From contig CAMJHQ010000016.1 of NCBI GenBank assembly GCA_946405625.1, positions 17,097-81,096 on the forward strand: DNA of 64,000 bases, given 5' to 3'. This DNA comes from an uncultured Lachnospiraceae bacterium. Lineage in GTDB: Bacteria > Bacillota > Clostridia > Lachnospirales > Lachnospiraceae. Below the pieces are notes generated by a model, which saw only the letters and a list, made by a program, of their open reading frames with translations, was not told the origin of the DNA and did not search any database. The position numbers were made by a program, and so were the translations under genes. Every line of letters starts with the position of its first letter. Position 1 is the stretch's first letter. Shown in pieces: positions 51,578 through 60,556 of the stretch.

Positions 51578-52996
51578 ATGAAAAAATCATATTTTATTAT
51601 TTACATTTTGATATTTATTATTGTCGGAGCTGCTGTTTGCTTGAAAGTTGCAAACGGCAGTTCTTCAGATGAATTAAATTGTGATGCAACTGAGGTCAAC
51701 CGTCGTATTATTGCTATTTCAAAAGACTGGTCATTTGTTTCGGCTAAGAGAAATGAACTGGTTCATAAAGATGACAGCTTTGATTATACGGTGATCGGCA
51801 TGGACGGAACGGTCTACATTATGACCAGAAAAGATATGGCCAATACGGTATCTGCGGCTACAAAGCATTATGATATAATCCGCGATATTGAACTGGACGG
51901 AGAAATTGTCGGAAGAATTATAATCAGAAATCCCTCTGTAGATTATGAAAAGGAAAGAAATCTGAAAAATGAATCACTCCTGGCGGCACTTCTTACATTA
52001 ATGCTGATAATCATTTTGATATATTTTGTTCATATAAATCGAAATATAGTAGGTCCATTTCAAAAAATGAAGGATTTCGCTGTTCGTGTTGCATCGGGAA
52101 ATCTTGATACACCGCTTGAGATGGACAAAGGAAATGTATTCGGAGATTTTACTGAAGCCTTCGATATAATGAGAGAGGAACTGAAGGCTTCGAGAGAGAG
52201 AGAAGAAGCTGCGATCAGGAGTCGTAAGGAATTGGTTGCTGAGCTGTCTCATGATATTAAAACTCCTGTAGCGTCCATCAAGGCGATGGCTGATGTGATG
52301 AGCCTGACTGCTAAAGATGATCTGGAAAGAGATACCATCGCATCGATTAACGGTAAGGCTGACCAGATAGATAAACTGATATCTAACCTTTTCCATGCTA
52401 CTCTTGAAGAACTTGAACAGCTTGAGGTCCATACGGAAGAGATATCATCTAAGGAAATTCTTCAGATGATACGAGAAGCTGACAATATGAAGAAAGTTGT
52501 GGAAATGGATATTAAGGATGCAATCCTTATCTGCGACAAACTTCGTATAAATCAGGTTATATCGAATATCATATCGAATTCATATAAATATGCGGGAACT
52601 GAAATCACTGTATCAAGCAGATTTGAAACTAATGTTGATATAGATGCTGATAGAAAAGTAGATAAAGCAGTTGATTTAAACACTGATAGAAAAGTAGATA
52701 AAGCAGTTGACATAGACAATAATGAAAATATAGATTACGACACAAAAGATAATGTGATTTCAACCTGCAGAGAATACTATATATTAGAGATATCTGATAA
52801 AGGCGGCGGCGTCCCTGAATCTGAACTGGAAATTATTACAAAGAAGTTTAAGAGAGGTTCGAATTCAGAAGGTAAAGACGGCTCAGGTCTTGGACTGTAC
52901 ATTTCCAAGTATCTTCTTGAAAAAATGGGCGGCGGCCTTGAATGTACAAATAATGGAGAAGGCCTCACAGTTCTTATCCGGATACAGATAGCGTAG
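51578..52996 (+). CDS. sensor histidine kinase with an Asp/Lys repeat insertion in the ATPase domain
   Basis: 472 residues. TM1 (about 5-25) and TM2 (about 137-157) flank a short sensor domain. HAMP, then the H box AELSHDIKTPVASIKAM, N box NIISNSYKYAG, G1 DKGGGVPESE, F box KKFKRGSNSEGKDGSGLGLYI follow. Between the N and G1 boxes sits an insertion of about 45 residues with a 12-residue tandem duplication (DRKVDKAVD), made by a 28-bp repeat at 52647 and 52683 (period 36). Normal kinases have a short loop there. No good ribosome binding site is visible before the ATG; the 126-base gap to the regulator is empty. Confidence 0.88.
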   Translation: MKKSYFIIYILIFIIVGAAVCLKVANGSSSDELNCDATEVNRRIIAISKDWSFVSAKRNELVHKDDSFDYTVIGMDGTVYIMTRKDMANTVSAATKHYDIIRDIELDGEIVGRIIIRNPSVDYEKERNLKNESLLAALLTLMLIIILIYFVHINRNIVGPFQKMKDFAVRVASGNLDTPLEMDKGNVFGDFTEAFDIMREELKASREREEAAIRSRKELVAELSHDIKTPVASIKAMADVMSLTAKDDLERDTIASINGKADQIDKLISNLFHATLEELEQLEVHTEEISSKEILQMIREADNMKKVVEMDIKDAILICDKLRINQVISNIISNSYKYAGTEITVSSRFETNVDIDADRKVDKAVDLNTDRKVDKAVDIDNNENIDYDTKDNVISTCREYYILEISDKGGGVPESELEIITKKFKRGSNSEGKDGSGLGLYISKYLLEKMGGGLECTNNGEGLTVLIRIQIA

Positions 52997-53070
52997 TATA
53001 GTTATAGGCTATACTAAAGTAGTTTAATATTGAAAATGCTGCGATTATATTTTTTTATGATAGATAATTG

Positions 53071-53230
53071 TTAAATTATAATTTGGGATATTATTAAATT
53101 ATAATTTGGAATATTTCAAAAACATAATTATGGATATTGTTAAACATAATTATGTGTGTTTTTAAAAAATAATTATGGATATCGTTAAAACATAATTTGG
53201 GATATTGTTAAATCATATTTAAAAAACAGA
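53071..53230. repeat. 23-bp degenerate tandem repeat, seven copies
   Basis: TTAAAACATAATTATGGATATTG-like units at 53071, 53094, 53116, 53140, 53162, 53185 and 53208. They fill most of the 425-base gap after the kinase gene. Nothing else is recognised there except the terminator at 53262. Confidence 0.85.
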
Positions 53231-53261
53231 CAAAGATTTATATTTTTTATTGCTATATATT

Positions 53262-53294
53262 AGGATCATACAAGGGATTGTATGGTCCTTTTTG
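53262..53294 (+). terminator. Rho-independent terminator
   Basis: AGGATCATACA (53262-53272) pairs with TGTATGGTCCT (53279-53289), then TTTTT. It would end the two-component transcript. Confidence 0.88.
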
Positions 53295-53421
53295 TATGCT
53301 GAGCTGCTAACGCCCATAACAAGTGAGGGACGTGGTACGATGCCTGAAGGATAGATGAATGAGACTTACGAGTGTGGTTATGTATTAGGGAGATTGATAT
53401 AATTTATATCGGAGGTTTGAT

Positions 53422-53784
53422 ATGAATAACAGTAAGGATAGCTGGATTAAGAAGAATTGGTTGAAGTTATATTTTGCATTTATAATACTTATTCTTATAA
53501 TATCAAGTGTAGGTAACGTTTTGGATTTAGCATTTTACATTAAGAGAGAAAAGACCGAAGCTACTGTATTGGAAGTTGTCAATAGAAGAATAAAATCCGG
53601 TGCGCGTAACCAGACATCATATAAAGTTACTAAAGAGAATATACGTTATAATATAGACGGAACGGAGTACAACCAGGAAATCAAGCTTCAGGGACGATAT
53701 AATCTAAGGAAAGGTGACACTTTGAGAGTGGCCTATAATCCGAAAAATCCGGAGAAGGTTATTATACCGCAGAAGCTGTATTAG
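53422..53784 (+). CDS. DUF3592-type membrane protein, truncated by an in-frame TAG
   Basis: 120 residues up to the first stop: one transmembrane helix (about 14-36), then a DUF3592-like beta domain (EATVLEVVNRRIKSGAR...YNIDGTEYNQEIKLQGRYNLRKGDTLRVAYNPKNPEKVII). Family members normally have a second C-terminal membrane helix. Directly after the TAG (53782-53784) the same frame stays open for 46 more codons to a TAG at 53923 and encodes VLWGIFVAVQLVLVIKYGRKN, exactly such a helix. The TAG therefore looks like a recent nonsense mutation, or a readthrough site. GGAGG precedes the ATG. Confidence 0.75.
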   Translation: MNNSKDSWIKKNWLKLYFAFIILILIISSVGNVLDLAFYIKREKTEATVLEVVNRRIKSGARNQTSYKVTKENIRYNIDGTEYNQEIKLQGRYNLRKGDTLRVAYNPKNPEKVIIPQKLY

Positions 53785-53925
53785 GGCCTCAGGTTTGAAG
53801 TCCTCTGGGGAATCTTCGTTGCTGTACAGCTGGTACTTGTAATTAAATACGGCAGGAAGAATACCAATATGCACGATATGCATAACAGTAACGAGAAGCT
53901 AACCAATCAGGCAAATATCGCTTAG
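53785..53925 (+). pseudogene. in-frame C-terminal remnant of the DUF3592 gene
   Basis: 46 codons in the frame of the preceding gene after its TAG. They encode one hydrophobic helix, a basic stop-transfer (KYGRKN) and a polar tail, ending at TAG 53923-53925. It has no start or ribosome binding site of its own. Array 3 begins inside its last codons. Confidence 0.6.
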
Positions 53926-54155
53926 TGGTTAGCCGGGACAGCGGAAAATAGAAGCTGAAGAAGCGAAAAAAGCTAACCGGATGGGCGAAAAGCATATAGT
54001 GGTTAGCCGGGATAGCGGAAAATAGAAGCTGAAAAAGCGAAAAAAGCTAACCGGATGGGCGAAAAGCATATGGCGGTTAGCCGGGACGGAAAATAATAGA
54101 GGTCGATGAGTCGAAAAAAGCTAACCGGATGGGCGAAAAGCATATGGTGGTTAGC
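53898..54155. repeat. 74-bp tandem repeat array 3, four copies with inverted-repeat elements
   Basis: 36-bp elements starting GCTAACC and ending GGTTAGC are at 53898, 53972, 54046 and 54120, an exact 74-bp period. The 38 bases between them are conserved (GCGGAAAATAGAAGC, GCGAAAAA). The first element starts in the last codons of the DUF3592 remnant. The last ends just before the ribosome binding site of the CPBP gene. Arms share the CTAAC...GTTAG core with arrays 1 and 2. Confidence 0.93.
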
Positions 54156-54170
54156 TGGGACGGAGAATAA

Positions 54171-54911
54171 ATGGGAGCAGGATCAAAGCGGAATAATAAA
54201 TATGTAATTACAGCCATTTTGATCGTGGTGCTGTTTGCTGCCCAGTTTTTATTCAGCCGCATCGGGTTCTTAATATCTCAACTGTTTGATTATTCATCTT
54301 TGGATCCTGATGGTCTGTTTGCTCAGGTATCAGTGCACCACATAATTCAGATGTTCTGTGCTTTGGCATTGATCTTTGCCATTTGGAAGGTTAAGAAGAT
54401 TAAGAAGATAGAAGGTTTTAACCTCCGTCCGCGTTTTGATTCCAGGGGCATAAAAGACACTTTGCTCTTTTGCCTGGCAATAACTGTTTATTATCTCGCT
54501 GTTTATATCGTCGGTTCATTTACCGATACCATAAACACATATGATTATGAGTTGAATGCTGTTAATGTATCGGGAACGCTCGGTTTCCAGCTGCTTCTGT
54601 CAGGCCCGTCAGAAGAGATCCTTTTCAGATCGCTTCCTATAGCGGTGCTGTTAAGTGTACTTGATTCTGACAGCAAAAGAGACAGAGCTATAGCCATTAT
54701 TGGCACAGCTATTCTGTTTGGTATTGCACATATTGATCTGTTCACTTTCCGAATTCCATGGTTTCAGGTCTGTTATGCTTTTGTATTGGGAATCTTTTAC
54801 GGATATACATTTATAAGATCGAAAAGCGTTATCTATCCAATGATAATGCACAGCATGAGCAATGTGATCTCCGTGGGCGGATGCTATCTGTATATGGTAC
54901 TATTCAAATGA
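54171..54911 (+). CDS. CPBP-family intramembrane metalloprotease (Abi/CAAX type)
   Basis: 246 residues with 6 to 8 hydrophobic segments. The glutamate motif SEEILFR (EExxxR, about 149-155) and the second motif FGIAHIDLF (His, about 185-193), with a later MIMHSMSN His, define the CPBP family. Members act in prenyl-protein processing, bacteriocin immunity or unknown membrane proteolysis. CGGAG is 5 bases before the ATG. It sits immediately before the first ABC exporter, a common place for immunity-type CPBP proteins. Confidence 0.9.
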   Translation: MGAGSKRNNKYVITAILIVVLFAAQFLFSRIGFLISQLFDYSSLDPDGLFAQVSVHHIIQMFCALALIFAIWKVKKIKKIEGFNLRPRFDSRGIKDTLLFCLAITVYYLAVYIVGSFTDTINTYDYELNAVNVSGTLGFQLLLSGPSEEILFRSLPIAVLLSVLDSDSKRDRAIAIIGTAILFGIAHIDLFTFRIPWFQVCYAFVLGIFYGYTFIRSKSVIYPMIMHSMSNVISVGGCYLYMVLFK

Positions 54912-55026
54912 AGCTCTAAAAGGGACTGCTTTGTCTCTCAGTCAGGATAATAAACAGGAAATAAAACCTTGAAGATCGATTACAAAATACTGTGAATCAT
55001 GATAAGAAATGAACTCCAATGATAAT

Positions 55027-55110
55027 AGACTGAGAATAACAGACAGAGAATATTAGACAGAGAATAATAGACTGAGAATAACAGACAGAGAATAATAGAT
55101 AGAGAGGATG
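55027..55110. repeat. 14-bp tandem repeat, six copies, ending in a ribosome binding site
   Basis: AGACAGAGAATAAT-type units at 55027, 55041, 55055, 55069, 55083 and 55097. The last copy reads AGATAGAGAGGATG and supplies the GAGAGG ribosome binding site of the ABC ATPase gene at 55116. Confidence 0.93.
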
Positions 55111-55115
55111 TTTGC

Positions 55116-55886
55116 ATGATGGATAAAACGAAAGAAGTTATCATTCGTACGGATAAGCTTTCAAAGAGCTTTTCTGTCGGAGGAAAGCAGCAGCATGTTC
55201 TAAAGAATCTTGATATGGAGATTTATAAAGGCGATTTTACGGTAATCATGGGATCATCCGGTGCAGGTAAATCAACTCTTCTCTATGCACTTTCGGGTAT
55301 GGATAAACCTTCCCTCGGAACAATTGAGTATGCAGGTGAAGAGATAACAAAGATGAATGATGATAGACTTGCAGTATTCAGAAGAAAGCATTGCGGATTT
55401 GTATTCCAGCAGATACATCTCGTGGACAGCATGAGTATCATGGATAATGCAATCTCAACCGGAATGCTTACAGGACAGAAGCAGAAAGATTTAAAGCAGA
55501 AAGCACTTGAGCTTTTTGAAAGAGTCGGAATCAGTGAGGATCTGACAAAGAAGTTTCCAGCGCAGCTTTCAGGTGGTGAGGCTCAGCGTGGAGCAATGGT
55601 CAGAGCACTTATAAACGATCCGGATGTAGTCTTTGCCGACGAACCTACAGGTGCTCTTAACTCTGCCGGTGTTAAGGCAGTTCTCGATGTTTTGACAAGC
55701 ATTAATGAAAGTGGTCAGACTGTCCTGATGGTAACTCATGATATAAAGTCTGCAAGACGTGCAAACAGGATAATATATCTTCAGGATGGCGGAATAATCG
55801 GTGAAATTGAACTCGGAAAATATGTCAGCGGAGATCATGAGCGCCATGAAAAGATAAGACGGTTTCTTGAAAGTGTCGGATGGTAA
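55116..55886 (+). CDS. ABC transporter ATP-binding protein (MacB/BceA-like)
   Basis: 256 residues. Walker A GSSGAGKST, Q-loop FVFQQIH, signature LSGGEAQRGAM, Walker B VVFADEPTGAL and the switch His in VTHD are all intact. ADEPTGALN is characteristic of the LolD/MacB/BceA subfamily that works with FtsX-type permeases. The C-terminus ending in FLESVGW is similar to that of the second ATPase at the window end. GAGAGG precedes the start. Followed after 22 bases by its permease. Confidence 0.94.
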   Translation: MMDKTKEVIIRTDKLSKSFSVGGKQQHVLKNLDMEIYKGDFTVIMGSSGAGKSTLLYALSGMDKPSLGTIEYAGEEITKMNDDRLAVFRRKHCGFVFQQIHLVDSMSIMDNAISTGMLTGQKQKDLKQKALELFERVGISEDLTKKFPAQLSGGEAQRGAMVRALINDPDVVFADEPTGALNSAGVKAVLDVLTSINESGQTVLMVTHDIKSARRANRIIYLQDGGIIGEIELGKYVSGDHERHEKIRRFLESVGW

Positions 55887-55908
55887 ACAGTTAATTAAGG
55901 ATGAGAAG

Positions 55909-58275
55909 ATGAGTAAACTGATTAAAGCATATATGCATAAAGACAGAGGAATCCTTGCGGCATTTCTTTTTATAATCATTCTGTCAGCACTCATCATGCA
56001 GACAGGTCTCTTCTTAAACGGATATGAGAAAAGATATGACCGTCTGGTTGAAGAAAATCTGTTGGGCGACGGAGGAGCAATCTTCTTCGGCGATGAGAAA
56101 GTAGCAAGAAATGTGATGGACGGTATTCCCGAAATTGAAAATTTCTATATGCAGCATACAATCATGCCGTCGGATTTTAAATATCGAAAAAATGATTCAG
56201 CGAAAGAAAATTTGCTGTCTGATACTATATATTTTACGAGGGATTCCTATAGGGAGATGAATGACATCTCCCTTATAAAATGTGATGAAAGTATAACAAA
56301 GGATTATTTATATCTAAATGTGTATACCGCATATTATAACGGCCTGAAGGTCGGTGATACGATGCATATCGAGTCTGAGCATTTCGGTAATTATGACCTC
56401 AAAGTAGCAGGTTTATATGAGGATCTCCTGATCGGTAATCCCTATTCATATACTTCGGTAATAGTAGATGATGAGACTTATAAGAAACTTATGGACAAGG
56501 CTGATGAACTGGAAGCATCCGGAACAGAGTATAGTAAGACAAGCTTCATGTATTATTTCCTAAAGAATGGTGTGACAGAAGATGATGGTCTGAAGATCGT
56601 GGGTGATACTCTGGCAGAGAATAATGTTCCGACAATAGGTTATACTGCAAAGCTTTTAAAAACGGGATATATCGGCTTGGTTAACATAATGTCAGCGTTT
56701 ATGACGTCTTTTGCAGTTATAATTATGGCTATATGCTTCATAATGATCATATTTACGATAAACAACAATATTGAACGGGATATAAGAAATATAGGTGCGC
56801 TTCGTGCTGTCGGATATACTGTTTCGCAGATCAGAACCGCTCTTTGCATGGAATTCCTGATTCTCGGAGGAATCGGTACATTTATAGGAATCCTGATCGC
56901 ATATCTGACATTTCCGATATTAGAGGAAAATGTTATAAGACAGGTGTCGGGTATGGTATGGGAGAACAAGTTCTATTCTGGTTATTCATTAGGTATAATA
57001 GCTGCATTCCTTATAGTGATCGCCGTTGTAGTTTACTTATCCACAGCGAAGGTTAGAAAGCTTCATCCGGCAACAGCTCTGAGATTCGGCCTCGCATCAA
57101 ATTCCTTTAAGAAAAATGTACTCCCGCTCAGTGAGACAAAGGGAAATCTGAGTGTACTGCTCGCACTTAAGAGTACATTTCAGAGCATGGGTCAGAATTT
57201 AATCATATTCGGAATAATAACTGCGGTTGCTTTCCTTACGATATTCTCCGGTGTTCTCTTATATAATACCAAGATCGATATGAATAATTTTCAGCGTATG
57301 CTGCAGGGAGATTCGCCGGATTCATATGTATATCTGAATGATAAGTCATCGGAAGATGTGCATGATATCATTAAAAGGATAAGTGAAATGGATGGCGTAA
57401 CCGAAGCTTACGGCCTCGGAAGTTCAGATTATCCGGCATATGTAAACGGAAACGAGACATCTTTCTTATATACGGATAAACCTGAGTTTGTTTACTGTGG
57501 AGTATATGAAGGAGAGATGGTGAAGGAGGACAATGAAGCGGTTCTCGGTAGTATTACTGCTGAGAAGGCGGGTGTCGGAGTCGGTGATGAGATTGAAGTG
57601 AAAATAGGAAACAGAACAGAGCGATTTCTGGTTACCGGACTTCAGCAGGCCGTATACGGTATGGGTGAAAGAATATATATTACTGAAGGCGGAGCGAGGA
57701 AGCTCGGCGTGGATACGAACTATACGTATATCAGAGTCAGAGTGAAGGATGCAGATATAAAGACCGTGGATGATTTTAATGAGAGAGTAAAGACAGAACT
57801 CGGAGACGCGGTGACAAAGACAGAGAATCATTTTGAACAGACGAGAAGCAGCGAAAATATTCCGGTATATGCAGTCGGATTTGTGGTCATGATCATAGCT
57901 TTGATGAATATAATAGTAGTCCTGGTAGTTATAAGACTTCTTCTTAAGTCTGTATTTGTAAAGAAGGAGAAGGAGTTTGGTATAAAAAAGGCAGTAGGAT
58001 TTACGAGCGGTCAGCTGAGGCTTCAGCTTGCACTGTCGCTGATCCCGACATGCATTATAGCAGCACTCTTCGGAGCACTGCTCGGACATCTCTTTATAAA
58101 TCCTCTCTTTGAACTTGTATTCAGAAGCTTCGGAATCATGAAGTCGGATCTTATCATGAAACCGTTTCTTATAATACTTTCGGTTATTGCGGTATCCATA
58201 CTTGTATTTGCGGCAAGCTACATTATGTCCGGAAAAATGAAACGCGTTTCGGCATACAATTTAATACAAGAGTAG
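55909..58275 (+). CDS. FtsX-type ABC transporter permease, duplicated fold
   Basis: About 788 residues. TM1 (about 15-35) is followed by a large extracytoplasmic domain, an FtsX domain with three helices (about 255-390), a further helix and second large extracytoplasmic domain, and a final FtsX domain (about 655-780). FINNNIERDIRNIGALRAVGYTVSQIRTAL and VKKEKEFGIKKAVGFTSGQLRLQL are the two coupling helices. This two-FtsX layout with large outer domains is that of exporters or resistance transporters for peptides or lipids. An upstream in-frame start overlaps the ATPase, but TAAGGA fits the ATG at 55909. Confidence 0.92.
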   Translation: MSKLIKAYMHKDRGILAAFLFIIILSALIMQTGLFLNGYEKRYDRLVEENLLGDGGAIFFGDEKVARNVMDGIPEIENFYMQHTIMPSDFKYRKNDSAKENLLSDTIYFTRDSYREMNDISLIKCDESITKDYLYLNVYTAYYNGLKVGDTMHIESEHFGNYDLKVAGLYEDLLIGNPYSYTSVIVDDETYKKLMDKADELEASGTEYSKTSFMYYFLKNGVTEDDGLKIVGDTLAENNVPTIGYTAKLLKTGYIGLVNIMSAFMTSFAVIIMAICFIMIIFTINNNIERDIRNIGALRAVGYTVSQIRTALCMEFLILGGIGTFIGILIAYLTFPILEENVIRQVSGMVWENKFYSGYSLGIIAAFLIVIAVVVYLSTAKVRKLHPATALRFGLASNSFKKNVLPLSETKGNLSVLLALKSTFQSMGQNLIIFGIITAVAFLTIFSGVLLYNTKIDMNNFQRMLQGDSPDSYVYLNDKSSEDVHDIIKRISEMDGVTEAYGLGSSDYPAYVNGNETSFLYTDKPEFVYCGVYEGEMVKEDNEAVLGSITAEKAGVGVGDEIEVKIGNRTERFLVTGLQQAVYGMGERIYITEGGARKLGVDTNYTYIRVRVKDADIKTVDDFNERVKTELGDAVTKTENHFEQTRSSENIPVYAVGFVVMIIALMNIIVVLVVIRLLLKSVFVKKEKEFGIKKAVGFTSGQLRLQLALSLIPTCIIAALFGALLGHLFINPLFELVFRSFGIMKSDLIMKPFLIILSVIAVSILVFAASYIMSGKMKRVSAYNLIQE

Positions 58276-58299
58276 TGTTGAAAGCTTGTATATACCAGA

Positions 58300-58333
58300 A
58301 AACCTCTGAATCGTCATGATCCGGAGGTTTTTT
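58300..58333. terminator. bidirectional terminator between convergent genes
   Basis: AAACCTC (58300-58306) pairs with GAGGTTT (58324-58330) with T's on both strands. It lies between the permease and the convergent PAP2 gene and reaches into the PAP2 3' end. Confidence 0.75.
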
Positions 58334-58871
58334 CATTTATTAATTCATTAAGTTTTTCATTAAATAAGAAATATGTAGATATTCCGAATATAATGCCAAG
58401 CAGAGTTCCGACGATAACATCAGTCGGATAGTGTACTCCGAGATACATTCTCGAAAATCCGATCATTGCAGCGATAGCCAGAGATATGATGCCTATCCAT
58501 TTCTTGTTTCGAGGCAGGTAGCATGTTATAAGGCTTGCAAGCGAAAAGGCAGAGGATGTATGTCCGGATGGAAAACTCGTATCTACGGGCTTAGCTATCA
58601 GATAAGTCAGACCGTCGATAACTTCGAAAGGCCTGGTACGTCCAACATTTCCTTTGATGAGGACATTGCATATCAGAAAGTTAAACACGAGAGTTATCCA
58701 GCACATAATTCCGAGTTTTCGTGTTTTTTTGTTAATAGTAAGTGTCAGGCACAGCACATACCACAGAATTCCGTAATTACCCATATATGTGAAGGTCTTC
58801 ATGATCACGGTTAGAAATCCGCATCTTATATGTTCCTGCAGAAATAGCAGAAATTCAGCTTCCCAGTTCAT
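58314..58871 (-). CDS. PAP2-family phosphatase
   Basis: 185 residues, five to six transmembrane helices. The three phosphatase motifs are present: KGNVGRTRP (KxxxxxxRP), PSGH in DTSFPSGHTSSAF, and SRMYLGVHYPTDV (SRxxxxxHxxxD). These enzymes dephosphorylate undecaprenyl pyrophosphate or other lipid phosphates at the outer face of the membrane. It is convergent with the ABC permease. A role in bacitracin-type resistance (undecaprenyl pyrophosphate recycling, as for BcrC) would fit the neighbouring ABC systems but is inference. Confidence 0.9.
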   Translation of the reverse strand: MNWEAEFLLFLQEHIRCGFLTVIMKTFTYMGNYGILWYVLCLTLTINKKTRKLGIMCWITLVFNFLICNVLIKGNVGRTRPFEVIDGLTYLIAKPVDTSFPSGHTSSAFSLASLITCYLPRNKKWIGIISLAIAAMIGFSRMYLGVHYPTDVIVGTLLGIIFGISTYFLFNEKLNELINEKTSGS

Positions 58872-59089
58872 ACATTATCCTTTTATCCGATAGAAATATG
58901 GGCCTGACGCGGCATGAGTCATAATAAATCAGTTGAAATCCGGCCCTTTTGATTATATACATTAGAAAATCTATACGATTATATCAGTGTTTCTTATTTC
59001 TTGCAAAGAAAATTGCGGTAATCTATAATAGTTAACGGGTTTTTTGAAATAATAATTGTTCTTGAATAAAGTATTTTTCGGGGGACGAT

Positions 59090-60556
59090 ATGACATACAG
59101 TGAATTTTTAAGTAACGGATATTGGAATCAGCTGTTTTTCAGTTTTTTATCGTATGTATGTGAAGCGATTACTATGCTTAATATTGTCTTTGTGGCAATA
59201 TGTTTTTTGGGATTTGAGGGAAAAATTTCTAAAAAAACCTTCATCTTTCCTTTTATCAATGTAGTGATAGGTGCTGTTATGGTCGGATATTCACTGCTTT
59301 CAGCATTATTTTATTTAAAATACTACGGAGATACTATGATACCTCCTGAAGTTACGGATAACACTTTCCAGAGAATATTCGTGAATGTAATTAGAGTTAT
59401 TATTTTTCTGCTTATGTTTTTTACAGCATTCGTCACTTTTAAAAAACATAGGATCTTACGAGGCCTTGAATCGACCATAGCTCTGGTTGCAATCGAATCA
59501 TATATGGAACTTCTGATAGTTAATTCCATAAGTTATATATCGGGAGATTTTGAAAAAGTATTCGGGGATTATACTTCGTTAAACGGACAACCTTCAATAA
59601 CTAAAGTATATGTAGTACTTAACTCTTTAATTCAAGTTACACTTTTTCTGATTTTGTATTTTGTCTTATATAAAAAGCAGAGATTCATATATGTCGGATG
59701 GGGTTACAGACTGTTATTCATATTATGGATCGCATTTAATCTTTTTTCCATAATTTATATTACATATGACAGTGATGAATTGGTCGTATCCATTAACAGA
59801 CTGGAGACCATTCATGGAATATCAATGCTTGTAATGTCCGTAGGATTACCTGCGTTAATTGCTATTCTTATAGCAAGAAAAAGAGCTGTCGAAAAGACGA
59901 AAATTCAGGAAGGGTATATCGCATCAGAGCTGGAGTATATAAATCAGTATAAAAAAAGTCAGGAAGAGACCAGAGCTTTCAGACATGACATTGCCAACAA
60001 TCTGTCACTTCTTGCTGCTATGATGGAGGAAGGTAAATCAGACGAAGCAAAAGACTATGTAAATGAGCTTCGCGGTGAACTTCGAGGAATGTCTCCTAAA
60101 TATGCTACCGGAGATGAAATGCTTGACTGTATAGTCGGTATGAAAGCTTCGAAAATGGAAGAAGATGGTATTAAGTTTAATTATGATGGATTGATCGACG
60201 GTGGCCTTGGTATGAAGCCTGTCGATGTATGTAATATTTTTGCAAATGCACTGGATAATGCTATCGAAGCCTGCGAAAGAATTTCTGATAAAGATAACAG
60301 ATGGATTGATCTGAAAGTCAAAAAAACTGATCAGTTTTTTAGTATCAAGCTTAGTAATTCCATTATACAGGATAAAAAGAGTGTATCATTGGACAATCTC
60401 TTTGATGGTTCATCACGAAAAACTTCAAAGAAGGATAAAAACCTTCATGGCTTCGGAACACAGAATATGAAACATGCAATTGAAAAGTATGACGGAATGT
60501 TGAAGTCGGAAGCGGAAGAAGATACATTTACATTATCAATAATGATTCCGCGATGA
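59090..60556 (+). CDS. GHKL-type sensor histidine kinase (AgrC-like)
   Basis: 488 residues. Seven or so N-terminal transmembrane helices (1-270) are followed by a coiled linker and the phosphoacceptor helix TRAFRHDIANNLSLLAAMMEEGKSDEAKDYVNEL. The GHKL ATPase domain has N box FANALDNAIEACERI and a G2-like HGFGTQNMKHAIEKY. The layout is that of AgrC or peptide-pheromone kinases. No response regulator gene is adjacent, so it is an orphan or pairs with one elsewhere. GGGGGA precedes the ATG. Confidence 0.88.
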   Translation: MTYSEFLSNGYWNQLFFSFLSYVCEAITMLNIVFVAICFLGFEGKISKKTFIFPFINVVIGAVMVGYSLLSALFYLKYYGDTMIPPEVTDNTFQRIFVNVIRVIIFLLMFFTAFVTFKKHRILRGLESTIALVAIESYMELLIVNSISYISGDFEKVFGDYTSLNGQPSITKVYVVLNSLIQVTLFLILYFVLYKKQRFIYVGWGYRLLFILWIAFNLFSIIYITYDSDELVVSINRLETIHGISMLVMSVGLPALIAILIARKRAVEKTKIQEGYIASELEYINQYKKSQEETRAFRHDIANNLSLLAAMMEEGKSDEAKDYVNELRGELRGMSPKYATGDEMLDCIVGMKASKMEEDGIKFNYDGLIDGGLGMKPVDVCNIFANALDNAIEACERISDKDNRWIDLKVKKTDQFFSIKLSNSIIQDKKSVSLDNLFDGSSRKTSKKDKNLHGFGTQNMKHAIEKYDGMLKSEAEEDTFTLSIMIPR

